Below are positions 25,101 through 36,152 of a stretch of 62,000 nucleotides of DNA, piece by piece. Every line of letters begins with the position of its first letter. Positions within the stretch are counted from its first letter, which is position 1. This stretch comes from Chrysomallon squamiferum. Taxonomy: Eukaryota; Mollusca; Gastropoda; Neomphalida; Peltospiridae. Location: positions 29,613,164 through 29,675,163 of the forward strand of contig CM022679.1 in the NCBI GenBank assembly GCA_012295275.1, given 5' to 3'. The notes beneath the pieces are model-generated. The model ran no database searches and was not told where the DNA came from. It saw only the letters and a list, made by a program, of their open reading frames with translations. Position numbers and translations under genes: made by a program.

Positions 25101-28100
25101 GAGCATCAAACAACAGTTAGAAACCACTCAGAAAGAATTAAGTAAGAGGTATGTATACATGTATGTATTTTTTAATGTATGAAAACATATATATGTATAT
25201 TGAATTGTAGGCAGAAAGGTGAATAGATATGTATGTATGTATGTGTGTTTGTTTGTATATGTGTTTATGTATGTGTAGTGTGTGTGCATCTCTGTGTATA
25301 TGATATATGTAAGCTTGCATGTTTGTATTTTTTACACGTTTGTAAGTATGTCTGAAGTCATGTGTCAGGAGAGTATGTGTGTATATATGCATACACAAGT
25401 GATGTATGTGTGTACACACATCTGTTGCATCTGATTTATTTCTGTAATTATTTGTAGACATTTTATAAGTTTTGTGTTGGCATTTAAATAAATGAATAAT
25501 TTTAATGTGTTTTCTGTTTTTTCTTTGTTCTAGAAGTGCTGATGTGAATTTACAGGCCGTCTTAGCAGAGAAAGATGAAATTATTGCTGAGCTCCGACAG
25601 GAAGGTTTGTTTATTTGATGCACATTTATTATATTTACACACAAAATATCCCTGTAGTAACACTGTGAAATCAGCTTTCTTTTAACCTGAATTTGAATAC
25701 ATTAAATTATTATCAGATCTTACTAACAGCACCAATACAGAACCAGGTTTTGATTTTATATTTGAAGTATTACATGAAGATTAACTTTGTTAATGTTTTG
25801 TAATAATTTAATGTTTAGAAAATGTTAAAATGAGTGTTAAATCACAACTGTAATCAGAAGATGTTAAAATGAGTTTAAATAACAACTGTAATCAGAAGAT
25901 GTTAAAATGAGTGTTAAATAACAACTGTAATCAGATGTTAAAATAGAGTGTTAAATCACAGATGTAATCAGAATATATTAAAATAGAGTGTCAAATCAGA
26001 GTTGTAATCAGAAGAAGTTAAAATGAGTGTTAAATCACAGGTGTAAATGTTTGTGTTAAAATGAGAAGTTAAAACAACAACTGTAATCAGAAGATGTTAA
26101 AATGAGTGTTAAATCAGAGTTGTAATCAGAAAATGTTAAAATGAGTCCCTCATTTCAAGTGTAATCAGAATTCATGTTAAAATGAGTGTTAAATCTAGTA
26201 TGTTACTGTTATCAGAAGATGTTAAAATGAGGTTAAAATAACAACTGTAATTTGTATTATTTAAAATTGTGTTAAAGAACAACTGTAATCAGAAGATGTT
26301 AAAATGAGGTTAAACATTTAATCAAAGATATTAAAATGAAGTGTTAAAAGAACAACTGTAATCAGAAGATGTTAAAATGATTTTAAATAAAAAAAATAAA
26401 AACAAGAAAAATAAAAAATAAAAATAAAAATGTAAAAAGAAAATGTTAAAATGAATATTAAAAAACTCCAATCAATAGATGTTAAAATGAGTGTTTTAAA
26501 TCAGAGTTTAGTAATCAGAATATGTTAAAATGAGTTTTAAATCAACAACACACAATCACAAGATGTTAAAATAGAGTGTTTTTTAAAACTTTTTCAGATG
26601 TTAAAATGAAAGTTTAATTTACAGATTTAATTTTCAAGATGTTAAAATGAGTGTTAAATAACAACTGTAAACAGATGTTAAAATAAGTGGAAAATCAAAG
26701 ATGTAATCAGAAGATGTTAAAATAAACATTAAATTACAACTGTTCAGAAGTCTTTTTTTTTTTATTTTCTAATCAAATCAGGTGAAATAAATAAATTAAT
26801 TAAATGTTTTTTGAAACAACAGTTGCAGGTTCACTTTATAAAAGAATTGAAATTGGATTTAAAGAAAATGAGTCCCTCATTTCAACCCATGAATGTAGTA
26901 TTCAGTTCATGCACACACATACAGCCCTGTATACAGTTTAGTATGTTATTTTATCTTCAAAATTAGAAACAGGTTGAAAATATTCAAGATTTTCAATTTG
27001 CATTATTTTTTTTTTGTGTATAAATAAGTTGGAGACTCTTACTAAAGAGGTTGAACATTTTTTTGAAAGTTTGTTAATTTTCAGGGAAGATTTGGAAAAG
27101 CCCATGAAAAAGGTATGGTGGTTTCACATAACTTTAAAAAAAAAAAAAAAAAAAAAAACTAAACATTTTAATTAAATCCTACAATTTGTACATATTATCT
27201 TGCATTTATAAAAAAAACATATAAATTGTTCAGATTTTGTATCAACAGACACACACACACACACACACACACAGGTTTTTTTTTTTAAAGTTTTTTTTCA
27301 GCTTTGTTTTTAAATGTAAAGTTTATTTTACATATTTAATTTTCAGAGGCAATAAATCAGCTAAATATGGCAATCCAGAAACAGATGAAAGAAGTGGAAA
27401 CACTAAAGGTGAGAGAGATATTAATTATTTTAAAATAAATATTAGATTACTGTATGTTCAGGGGTCTTTTTATTTTTATTTTCTAATAAATCAGCTGAAT
27501 AAATAAATAAATTAAATGTTTATTGAAATTTGTATGTTCTTTCTCTTTCCATTGAAAATGGATTTATAAATAATCCACACAAACACATGAATGTACACAA
27601 ACACTCACACACACAGACAGACACACGGCAAAGTAGTATGTTATTTAATGTCAAATATAGTCTTACCAACATATTCATATAATGCATATTAGGTATAAAT
27701 ATCTTATTGTGATTAACTTGTTTTTATGATGTATGTTAATTTTCAGGGTGAACTAGAAGAAGCCCATGAAAAAACTCGAAGTCTTCAAGTGACACTGGAT
27801 GGCTCCTACAAGTAAAATCTACTAAACATTTTAATTAAATTATAAATTTTTACAGTTTTTCCTTCCATATAAAAAAAAAAAAAAAAAAAAAAATGTATTT
27901 GTTAACAATTATTGTGATTTTACTCAGGGTCTTTTTCAAAATGTAACAGTGATAGCTTTTTTTTTTTTTTTTTTTTTTCAATTTCATTCTTTCTTTCTTC
28001 TTCATCTTTCCTTCTTTCTTTAATGAAAAAAATGTTAATTTCAGTCTGAAATTTCTGTAGCTCTGTCTGGAGCTTCTGTCACAAACCTAACTCTGTCTGG

Positions 28101-31100
28101 AACAGGTAGCTCTGTCTGGAACAGGTAGCTCTGTCTGGAGCAGGTAGCTCTGTCTGGAGCAGGTAACTGTCTGGAACAGGTAGCTGTGTCTGGAACAGGT
28201 AGCTCTGTCTGGAACAGGTAGCTCTGTCTGGAGGAACTGGGAGATGACTCTGTCTGGAAAGAGGCAGAGATTGTCTGGAACAGGTAGCTCTGTCTGGAAC
28301 AGGTAGGCTCTCATTGTGCAGAGAAGAACCTGTAATGTCTGGAACAGGTAGCTCTGTCTCAGGTAGCTCTGTCTGGAGCAGGTAACTCTGGAACAGGTAG
28401 CTGTGTCTGGAACAGGGAGGATCTGCTGAAACAGGAGATTTCTGATCTTCAATTGTCTGGAGCTGGAACAGGGAGCTCTGTCTGGAAGTCAAGGGCATGG
28501 ATTTTTTTTTTTAGTGGTTGATCGATAGTTTGGTTGTAGTAATTTTAATCTGTATTTGGTCTGAATTAGTCATTTATGTCCCTACTTCGTCTGAATTTGA
28601 AATGTTTGTTAAAGTATGGTTTCATTATTTATAGCAACTTCAAGAAGATGAGGCAAGAAACCAGGAATTGGCTCAGGCAGTTTCTTCTGGTGAGAAGCCT
28701 TCGAACGTTTTAAGAAATATAAAGCATTAGAAACATTTTATATTTCTGATTTTTTGTAGTATTGACAGTTCTCAAATATATTTGCACTTAAATAAAATTT
28801 AATATGAGCAATATCTCAAGCTGATTTACTTAAAATAACTGAAATTTAATATCCAGTTCTTTATTTTTCATTTAAAAACCCCATAATAACCAGTTAAAAA
28901 AAAAAAAAAAAAAAAATTAAATTAAATAAATAATAAATAAATTAATAAATAAAATAGATTTTTATTTATTTAAAATGAAATTAAAAACAGTCACATTTAG
29001 CTGTGTTTTGTTTGTTCTAGCAACAAAACCACTGCTGAGACAGATAGAGAACCTGCAGTCCACATACTCTGCACAGTCTCAGTCGTGGGAGAAAGTGGAA
29101 AAAAGCTTAACAGAACGTCTCGGTAAGAGTGGAACCTTCCTGTTTTTATTTAGTTAAGTGTTGTTCATGTGTTTATAGATGTTAACTGAAGAACAGCTGA
29201 TTGTAGTGTTTTTCATGATAATTTCCAAACCAGACTTTTGAAGGGATTATTTGTTGTATAATTATTCCAGTTTTTATTTTTCAGTAATTTCTGCTGAAGT
29301 GTTATTTGATGGTATTTATCTTGATGATTTCTAGAACTATCACTGAAGTGTTGACCGTTTGTTGCAGGTGAGGTTCAGAACCAGCTGGCATTTTCTGTTG
29401 AGAAAGAGAGGACGGCGAATGAGAATGTGATGTCTCTGACGTCGAGAGTGACCGCGCTGGACTCTCAGTGCACTCGACTCAGGCAGGAGAAAGCTCAGCT
29501 GCAGGCCCAGGCAGAGATGGACAAGGCAAAGATAGAACTGCTGGAGGACGCCAAACACAGGTGTGTTCATTATTTTACAAACGATTTTAACCCTTTGACA
29601 GTCCGAGGTAACTGATTTATCAGAGCATATGCTGCTTTCCTGGTATAAAAGATTGCTTTATGGTAATAATCAGATACTTATCTGCCTATTGCATTAGCAA
29701 GGAATTGTTATTGATTTTATTTAACATTATCTGTATGATGCCACATTTGATTGATAAAAAATGTTGAATCATTAAATAAAACTATTCTTCATGTCTGTTG
29801 GCTCAACAAAACCTGGAATAACTGAAATTTTATTCAGAAAATAAAAGTAGTCTGTCTTCAAGACAACACTAATAATGAGACTCAGACTTCAAATTCTCAG
29901 TGCTAGTATTCACAGAGAATAGAATTCTAATCTTCATTTAGACTTAAATGGCACCATGTAATGCAAAAAATATTTGATACATTTATAAAATTAATATCAA
30001 ACATGGTTATTGGTTGTTGTTGTTTTTTATAGTGAAATGGCCCAAGTAGAAGCAGTAAAAAATCAGATGACCAAAGAGATCACAGAACTTAAAAAACAGA
30101 AGGTAATTTTATTTTATTTCTTTAAGACTGGAAATAACAATTATTGTATTCATTCTACTATCTAAATCTACCACAGTGTTGTAATTCAGGTTTCTAGAAA
30201 ATAATAATTACACAGATTTATTTAAAGGTGTATACAAATAATAACTGAACGTTTATATTAGTTGTAACATGATTTTGTTTAGGTATTTCTGGAAATTAAT
30301 AATGGCACCATTTTATTCAAGTTTTGATAAAAACAAAAATAATAATAATAGTGAATTATTATTCAGGTGTTTGTAAAACATTACAATTGTATGATTTTAT
30401 TCAGATGTTTGTAAAACATTACAATTGTATGATTTTATTCAGGTGTTTGTAAAACACTACAACTGTATGATTTTATTGAGGTGTTTGTAAAAAACACTAC
30501 AACTGTATGATTTTATTCAAAAACATTACAATTGTATGATTTTATTCAGGTGTTTGTAAAACATTACAATTGTATGATTTTATTCAGGTGTTTGTAAAAC
30601 ATTACAACTGTATGGTTTTATTCAGGTGTTTGTAAAACATTACAATTGTATGATTTTATTCAGATGTTTGTAAAACATTACAACTGTATGGTTTTATTCA
30701 GATGTTTGTAAAACATTACAACTGTATGGTTTTATTCAGGTGTTTGTAAAACACTACAACTGTATGATTTTATTGAGGTGTTTGTAAAACACTACAACTG
30801 TATGATTTTATTGAGGTGTTTGTAAAACACTACAACTGTATGATTTTATTCAGGTGTTTTTGGAAACCCAGTTGGAGATGGAGAAGAGTAAACTGGAGTC
30901 AGAGAAAAGAAAGACAACTATTATTGAAGAACAGTTACGTATGATGGTAAGTTCAGGTTTCTCATTCATTAAAAGTTACGTTTCATAGAAACTGTTTTCA
31001 GAGACTATCTGTGTCATTTCAAACCTTAAGTATAAATATATTTCTGTATATCTTTAAGTCATGTAGTGCCTGTTTCCTGTTAAAGTATTTTAAGAATATA

Positions 31101-33260
31101 TGTATTTTAATATATTTGAATATTTCTGAGGCTATGGCTTAGCAGCCAGAATTCAGAATAATTCCTCTTCAGCTTGTCCTTTGGTCCATTTACTCTCTGG
31201 TCAGTGCATCATAACTGTTTTATCACATGCCACAGTATATTTTTTTCTATGCATTGAAGTTAAAATATCCATTACTGATGATGAAAAAAGATTATAGACA
31301 CAGCAGATTTTTCTCACTGGTCATTTGTTCTTCAAACATATCACACCACACTTGTCACAGAGCCTCTGTATGATCTTTAATCATGGATATAATCAATATG
31401 CTTAAAAAAAAAAAAAATAGGAATGAATATACTTATCTTATATTAAATAAATGTAAAATGTTTTTCTGATTATTTTGTTTTATGTTTTAGGAAAAAGAAC
31501 GTCCTCAGTCACGTGGGACACCGTCTCCAGTTTCTGTGTCGAGACAAGAAAGTGTCAGCAGCTTTGCTGAGCAGCCATATTGGTTTACAACATTACCACA
31601 GGTAATTCAAACTGCTTTAAAACAAGTAGGTTGTAATAATCTACAACATTACAACAGGTAATTCACACTGCTTTAAAACAAGTAGATCATAATAATCTAC
31701 AACGTTACCACAGGTAATTCACACTGCTTTAAAACAAGTAGATCATAATAATCTACAACATTACCACAGGTAATTCACACTGCTTTAAAACAAGTAGGTT
31801 GTAATAATCTACAACATTACAACAGGTAATTCACACTGCTTAAAAACATCACTACAAGCACATTATAATAATCTACAACATTACAACAGGTAATTCTGGT
31901 CTGTTTAAAACAATTTAGAACATCATAATCTACGTTGTTAAATATGAATTCAAACTGAAGGAAAATAAGTAAATTGAATAATGTATTACCTATTTGCCAT
32001 GTTTTCACAAGATGATAAATGACTATTTAATAATCTACAACAACATTACAACATGTTGTAATCCTGGTTGTATTGATATTGATTTACAATGTTAATATGT
32101 TATCAAATTTGTTAAATATGATCAAACTATTTAAGGAAGACATGTTGGAATAGGTTGTATGAATATATATGATAAATTGTTAATATGTTATAAATTTGCT
32201 TGTAAGATGATAAATGACTATTTATTAATTAGTATATGTTGGAATGAGGTTGTACATATATAGGATAAATGTTAATGCATTATAAATGTGCTTGTAATTA
32301 GTGAAATAGGGGAAACTGATATCTTGTGTTTAAGTAGGAGTAATTATTGGATGTTGAACTTGTTTATTTAGGAGGAGATGTTGGAGCGAGGTCTGGTGCT
32401 GGGGTCACCGAATGGCAGCAAGGTCAACTTGTATGAAAGTCTGAGACAGAGTGGAGCGGCAACCATCTTGGAAAATCTGCAGTCTCAGCTGAAACAGAGA
32501 GAGGGTGAAATCGTCCAGCTTCAGGTAAAAGCTAAAACTAATTTTTATTACTTCTTAACCCTAGAAGTGTGCCTTAATACTCTGTGTCTTTTGTTTGCAT
32601 CATTTTTCAGGAATTTTGATGAATGTTTATGAAAACCCATGTTTCAGTGACTTTTTCCACTGAGTTAATCAGTGAAATCATAACGTTTACATTTGACAGA
32701 ATTTTATATCTGAAGATGTTGATTCCAGATTTTCATTTTAATTGTGATGGGAAAAATATATGTGATATGTGTAATTTTATTTTTTTTATTTCATTATTTA
32801 TTTCATTATTTATTTCATTATTTTTATTTTATTTTATTTTTCTTCTTCTTCTTATTATTATTATTGTTTTATCACATCAGGTACATTTCATGTACTGTTT
32901 TGAACAGCATGGTCAGTGTTTTGTTTCAGAGTGATATTGCTAACCTGGAACGCACACGCGAGTCTATGGCCAGGGAACTGGTCAGTCTGACCAATCAGAA
33001 TGATGAACTCAAAGAACAGATACAGGAAGTTCCTGCTTTACAAGCCAAACTACAGGTGAAAAACAAAAAATAACAATACAATTTTTTTTAGAATACTTTG
33101 ATAAAATATGTGTTATTATTACCTTTAAAAACAGTGCCACTTGAAAAAAGGACGATATAAACTTGCTGAAATAAATTTAATATTAATTTTGTTTTAAAAG
33201 ACACATACAAACACAACACACACAGATACACACAAACACCACATACCTAGACACACTCAC

Positions 33261-33303
<43 letters not shown>

Positions 33304-33335
33304 CACACACACACACCACACACACACACACACAA

Positions 33336-33376
<41 letters not shown>

Positions 33377-34004
33377 CAGACACACACACACCCAGACTTC
33401 ACTGTGAGAGTTTAAAAAAATAACAGATGAGTGTTTGTTTGTTTCAGGATGTCAATCAGCGCTACCACGCATTGTTACAGATGTACGGAGAGAAGGTTGA
33501 ACAGACAGAGGAGCTGAAACTCGATCTCGCTGACATCAAAGAAATGTACAAAGCTCAGGTAAATCTTCTTCTCATCTAAACACAGAATTAACACATTGTT
33601 TTATTAATGAAAACTCTAGCATAAAATTAAAAATAGAAATCACTGAATAGTGTGGGTTTTTTTCATATTTGTAGATAACTTGATGTAAGGATACATACGC
33701 CTCAATTAATATACCTGTATTTGTATATAAATCAACAATTAACAAATGCATACACACACACATACACACACACACAGTATACACGTGTGTACACATACAT
33801 ACATACATAAACATAATATACGTAACTACATACACACAGACATACATAGATATATATATAGAAATAAAACAAAAATAACACTTAGTTGCATAGAAAACTA
33901 ACACATTATTATAGTTATCATTATTATTAATATCATCATCATCATCATCATTATTAATGTATTAAAAATGTCTCTTTCAGATTGATCAGCTGTTGGCAAA
34001 ATGA
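13301..34004 (+). CDS. TMF1: TMF1 (TATA element modulatory factor / golgin ARA160), 20 exons seen
   Basis: A Golgi coiled-coil tether that binds Rab6. The start MSWWDASGFSSFA matches the family N-terminus (MSWFNAS...SSFA). Exons: 13301-13418, 13836-16127, 17350-17426, 20725-20760, 23675-23778, 24632-24749, 25094-25148, 25534-25604, 27347-27408, 27747-27811, 28635-28689, 29021-29122, 29368-29560, 30033-30102, 30854-30946, 31491-31601, 32372-32524, 32930-33055, 33448-33558, 33981-34004. Exons 1-2 (about 800 residues) are acidic, Ser/Asp-rich and poorly conserved, with SDVAQV repeats. Exons 3-15 are coiled coil, including KPLLRQIENLQ. Exons 17-20 form the conserved C-terminal TMF domain (YESLRQSGAATILENLQSQL, LLQMYGEK). 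Phases agree except at three places. Exon 7 lacks one A, giving a stop. A symmetric exon is missing between exons 8 and 9. The exon between 27811 and 28635 appears broken up by a minisatellite. About 1,345 codons are seen, with roughly 130 more expected. Confidence 0.92.
16136..16665. repeat. tandem repeat in TMF1 intron 2, about 30-45 bp unit
   Basis: Many degenerate copies of AATAACTTTATAATCAGCTG followed by TCAATAAAT. The array begins about eight bases inside the intron, directly beside the exon 2 donor GTAAAC. Confidence 0.9.
17136..17186. repeat. (AAT)n microsatellite in TMF1 intron 2
   Basis: About 17 AAT units. A short TTG run (17330-17345) lies directly before the exon 3 acceptor. 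Confidence 0.95.
18431..18459. repeat. (TA)n microsatellite
   Basis: TA units in TMF1 intron 3. Others in the same 3.3-kb intron are (AAATA)n at 19349-19385, (GT)n at 19577-19598 and (TA)n at 20048-20085. Confidence 0.9.
20528..20616. repeat. (TG)n microsatellite before TMF1 exon 4
   Basis: TG dinucleotides with TCTGTC interruptions, about 110 bp upstream of the 36-nt exon 4. Confidence 0.95.
21881..21963. repeat. compound (TC)n(AC)n microsatellite
   Basis: About 21 CT units run straight into about 19 CA units in TMF1 intron 4. An (ATTT)n run follows at 22084-22130. Confidence 0.95.
23765..24325 (+). repeat. tandem array of the TMF1 exon 5/intron 5 junction, nine copies
   Basis: The unit (53-76 bp) starts with the last 14 or so bases of exon 5 plus its donor, GCATTCTCAGAAAGTGAGTA, and continues into the intron. 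Copies begin near 23765 (the real junction), 23840, 23907, 23980, 24054, 24109, 24184 (truncated, donor lost), 24228 and 24303. Seven extra copies keep an intact AAA/GTGAGTAG donor. Confidence 0.9.
24733..24912 (+). repeat. tandem array of the TMF1 exon 6 end and donor, five copies
   Basis: The unit (35-40 bp) carries CTGACAGTCATCAGG, the last bases of exon 6, followed by TAATTAGTTACAC from the intron. Copies start near 24733 (real), 24768, 24808, 24843 and 24880. GT is kept at the donor position in several copies. Confidence 0.88.
25800..26720. repeat. degenerate 39-bp tandem repeat in TMF1 intron 8
   Basis: About twenty imperfect copies of AATCAGAAGATGTTAAAATG followed by AGTGTTAAATCACAACTGT. 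It lies where a conserved TMF1 exon would be expected. Confidence 0.9.
26605..27845. repeat. direct duplication of a TMF1 segment containing a pseudo-exon
   Basis: 26605-27185 and 27317-27845 are diverged direct copies. Both contain the TTTAATTTTCA lead-in to exon 9, the TTTATTTTCTAAT...AAATAAATAAATTAA block, an AGTATGTTATTT block and TTAATTTTCAGGG with AGCCCATGAAAAA. Copy B holds the real exons 9 and 10. Copy A holds a broken exon 10 (27085-27112) with a one-base deletion and no rest of the exon. Confidence 0.75.
28079..28490. repeat. 19-bp minisatellite mixed with exon-like fragments
   Basis: The unit is AGCTCTGTCTGGAACAGGT, with about fifteen full or partial copies. Non-repeat fragments sit between copies. 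One, at about 28417-28452, would encode EDLLKQEISDLQ, matching the conserved TMF1 segment that should directly precede exon QLQEDEARNQEL. The plus strand is not open because the 19-bp unit cycles through all frames and one contains TAG. Confidence 0.85.
30361..30853 (+). repeat. 38-bp tandem array of the TMF1 exon 15 acceptor, 13 copies
   Basis: The unit is ATTCAGGTGTTTGTAAAACA plus TTACAATTGTATGATTTT. Each copy reproduces the TTTTATTCAG/GTGTTT acceptor of exon 15 and its first six exonic bases. The last copy runs into the true exon at 30854. Most copies keep CAG; three have GAG at that position and one is truncated. Confidence 0.92.
31587..31895 (+). repeat. 56-bp tandem array of the TMF1 exon 16 donor, six copies
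   Basis: Copies start at 31587 (real), 31643, 31699, 31755, 31811 (exact 56-bp spacing) and 31875. Each contains the last 15 bases of exon 16 and the donor, ACAACATTACCACAGGTAAT, or with one or two changes. Confidence 0.93.
33205..33392. repeat. (AC)n microsatellite before TMF1 exon 19
   Basis: Long AC tracts with short interruptions, ending about 55 bp from the exon 19 acceptor. Confidence 0.95.
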
Positions 34005-34149
34005 GGTTTCATCCAAAAAGACATCCTAAATTATTTTTTTCTTCATCATCAACCACGACGACATCAGCACAGTTGATGTAAATGTTACAGCTTCATGTTA
34101 TCATATTTAAAACTCTTTTAACTAAACTTACACAATTGTGTTGAACAAT

Positions 34150-34182
<33 letters not shown>

Positions 34183-35797
34183 CCCTCAAGTAGGAAGGCG
34201 TTTATATGAGGCATTTGTTAAAAACAAAATTAAAAAAATAATAAACATTTGTGTTAAAAGACAGTTAAAATTCTGTACAGATAGTTTTAAAATGTCTGTT
34301 TGTCTGTCTCTATGTATCTATGTATCAGTGTACACACACACACACACACACACACATGTATAGTTTGTGTTTGAATATATATTAAACTGTCTGTACAGAA
34401 TTTTAAAAATTAAATAAATTATTTTCTCTTTATTTGCAGCAAGTATTAAAATGTGATGATAAAAAAGTAATCAAGTTATTACATCTTATTTATTTATTAA
34501 ATTACATCTTAATTTTTTAATTTATTTATTAATATTGTTAAAAATAAAAACAAAACCATTTCTACAATTCTCTATTAGGCTGCCAAACTAAACTAATAAA
34601 ATTCTTCTGTTAAAATATTTAGAAACGTTTTTTCTTTTCTTATATTTTGAAAATGAGATATTTTTAAGGAGAAACCATTATCAAAAGAGCCAGATCTCTA
34701 TGTTATTAAATTACTTCTGCAAGAATATTTTGTAAAGAAAAAGAAAAAGAAAATCTTAAATAAAACACAGTAAATGTAATCAAAACCACTAAGTATTGTA
34801 ATTAATTGATACTTTGTCCATTAGATAAAATTGTTGATTTTTATTTGGATTTTTGCCCCCTAAGTTTCATTAAATTATAATTAAACTGATTGTTTTTTCA
34901 GCTTAATAAAACAGTTAAGTATTATATGATGATACTCGAGTAAATTATTGCCAAAATTGTTTTGGCTTTTTTTTTACGTTTAATTAAATTGTTTCATTAA
35001 TAAGACCAAAATTGTTACATTAATTAAATGTGTATATATATGTGGAAAAAAATGTTTTATTTAATTTTAGCAGAATTGTGATTATTTTTTCATATTTGAG
35101 GGATTATGTTAAAGGAGATAAAGCTATTTTTATTTTGTTGACTGTTTTTGTTTGTTAACAAAATTTTCACGCGGTGCTTCGTGAATCATTTTACTAAAAA
35201 TATGAATGCAACCAATACTGTCGATCACATCCATGTTGCCATGGTGACAGAAGTGCTAAGGGGTCATCTGTAAAGAATACAGAGGGGGTTGTATTCATGT
35301 CAGAAAATTATACTTGTAAATATGTCATTATGTTTAACTAAAAATGTCAGTTGAAAAGATAATAGCTTGATTTATAGTTTGGGATATCAGTATGTAGTCA
35401 TATTCTGTGATAGAGTTGTAAAGTTAAAATAACAAGAGTAATGTGCAGCATAGTGTTGGACAGAAAATCCTAGATTTTATTATTATTGTTATATGTTATG
35501 GATGGCCCCTTGTTCAGATCTGATGTTTCTTTGTTTTTTTAAATTTTGCTGTGTGTTATAAATAAGAACATGATGATGTATTGTGGATTTGGAAATAATC
35601 GTTTTATAAAATGAAAAACTGTAAAATTATGTTTCACAGATCTCACTGGAAAACAAGAAAATTTGTGTCTGTCACACATTCCTTTTTGTGTGGTGTGGTG
35701 TAGAAATGAGTATTCTGTTTAGTTGGTATGTGGCATATATGAAATCATTTAATTTTGATTTAAAATATATTTAAATAAAAAGTTTAAAAACACAACC
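34005..35797 (+). other. TMF1: TMF1 3' UTR (probable extent)
   Basis: Non-coding sequence after the TGA at 34002-34004. It contains a 32-nt T-run from about 34149 and a CA run near 34333. AATAAA at 35774-35779 is a plausible final poly(A) signal, since recognisable TMF1-side sequence gives way to simple repeats shortly after. Earlier AATAAA words exist, so the end is uncertain. Confidence 0.45.
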
Positions 35798-36102
35798 AAA
35801 AAAAAAAAAAGAACAGTAAATAAATAATAAAATAAATTCTTCATAAAAGTTTAAAAAAAGAAAATAAAATTATTCTGTAACATTTTTTTTTGCCTAACAT
35901 TACAAATGACCAAGAAATATTTAATGAGCATATCAAAATATAATATCACTTACACTTTATAAATAAATAAAGAAATAAAGAAAGAAAGAACCGGAGTTTA
36001 GCAACACATTCCTTGTTTGTATCAGGTGCTTTATCAATAAATGTCATAATGGATAAACATTTAAACAAGGTCAAAACATTTGTTTTTGCAAGATTATTAT
36101 TG

Positions 36103-36152
<50 letters not shown>

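Noticed and set aside
28079-28498. Long minus-strand open frames (up to 139 codons) with CSRQSYLFQT-type repeats
   Set aside because: They are a by-product of the 19-bp unit, whose reverse complement has no stop in any frame. There is no start context, splice signal or family similarity.
33183-33389. Cys/Val-rich frame
   Set aside because: Translation of an AC/GT microsatellite.
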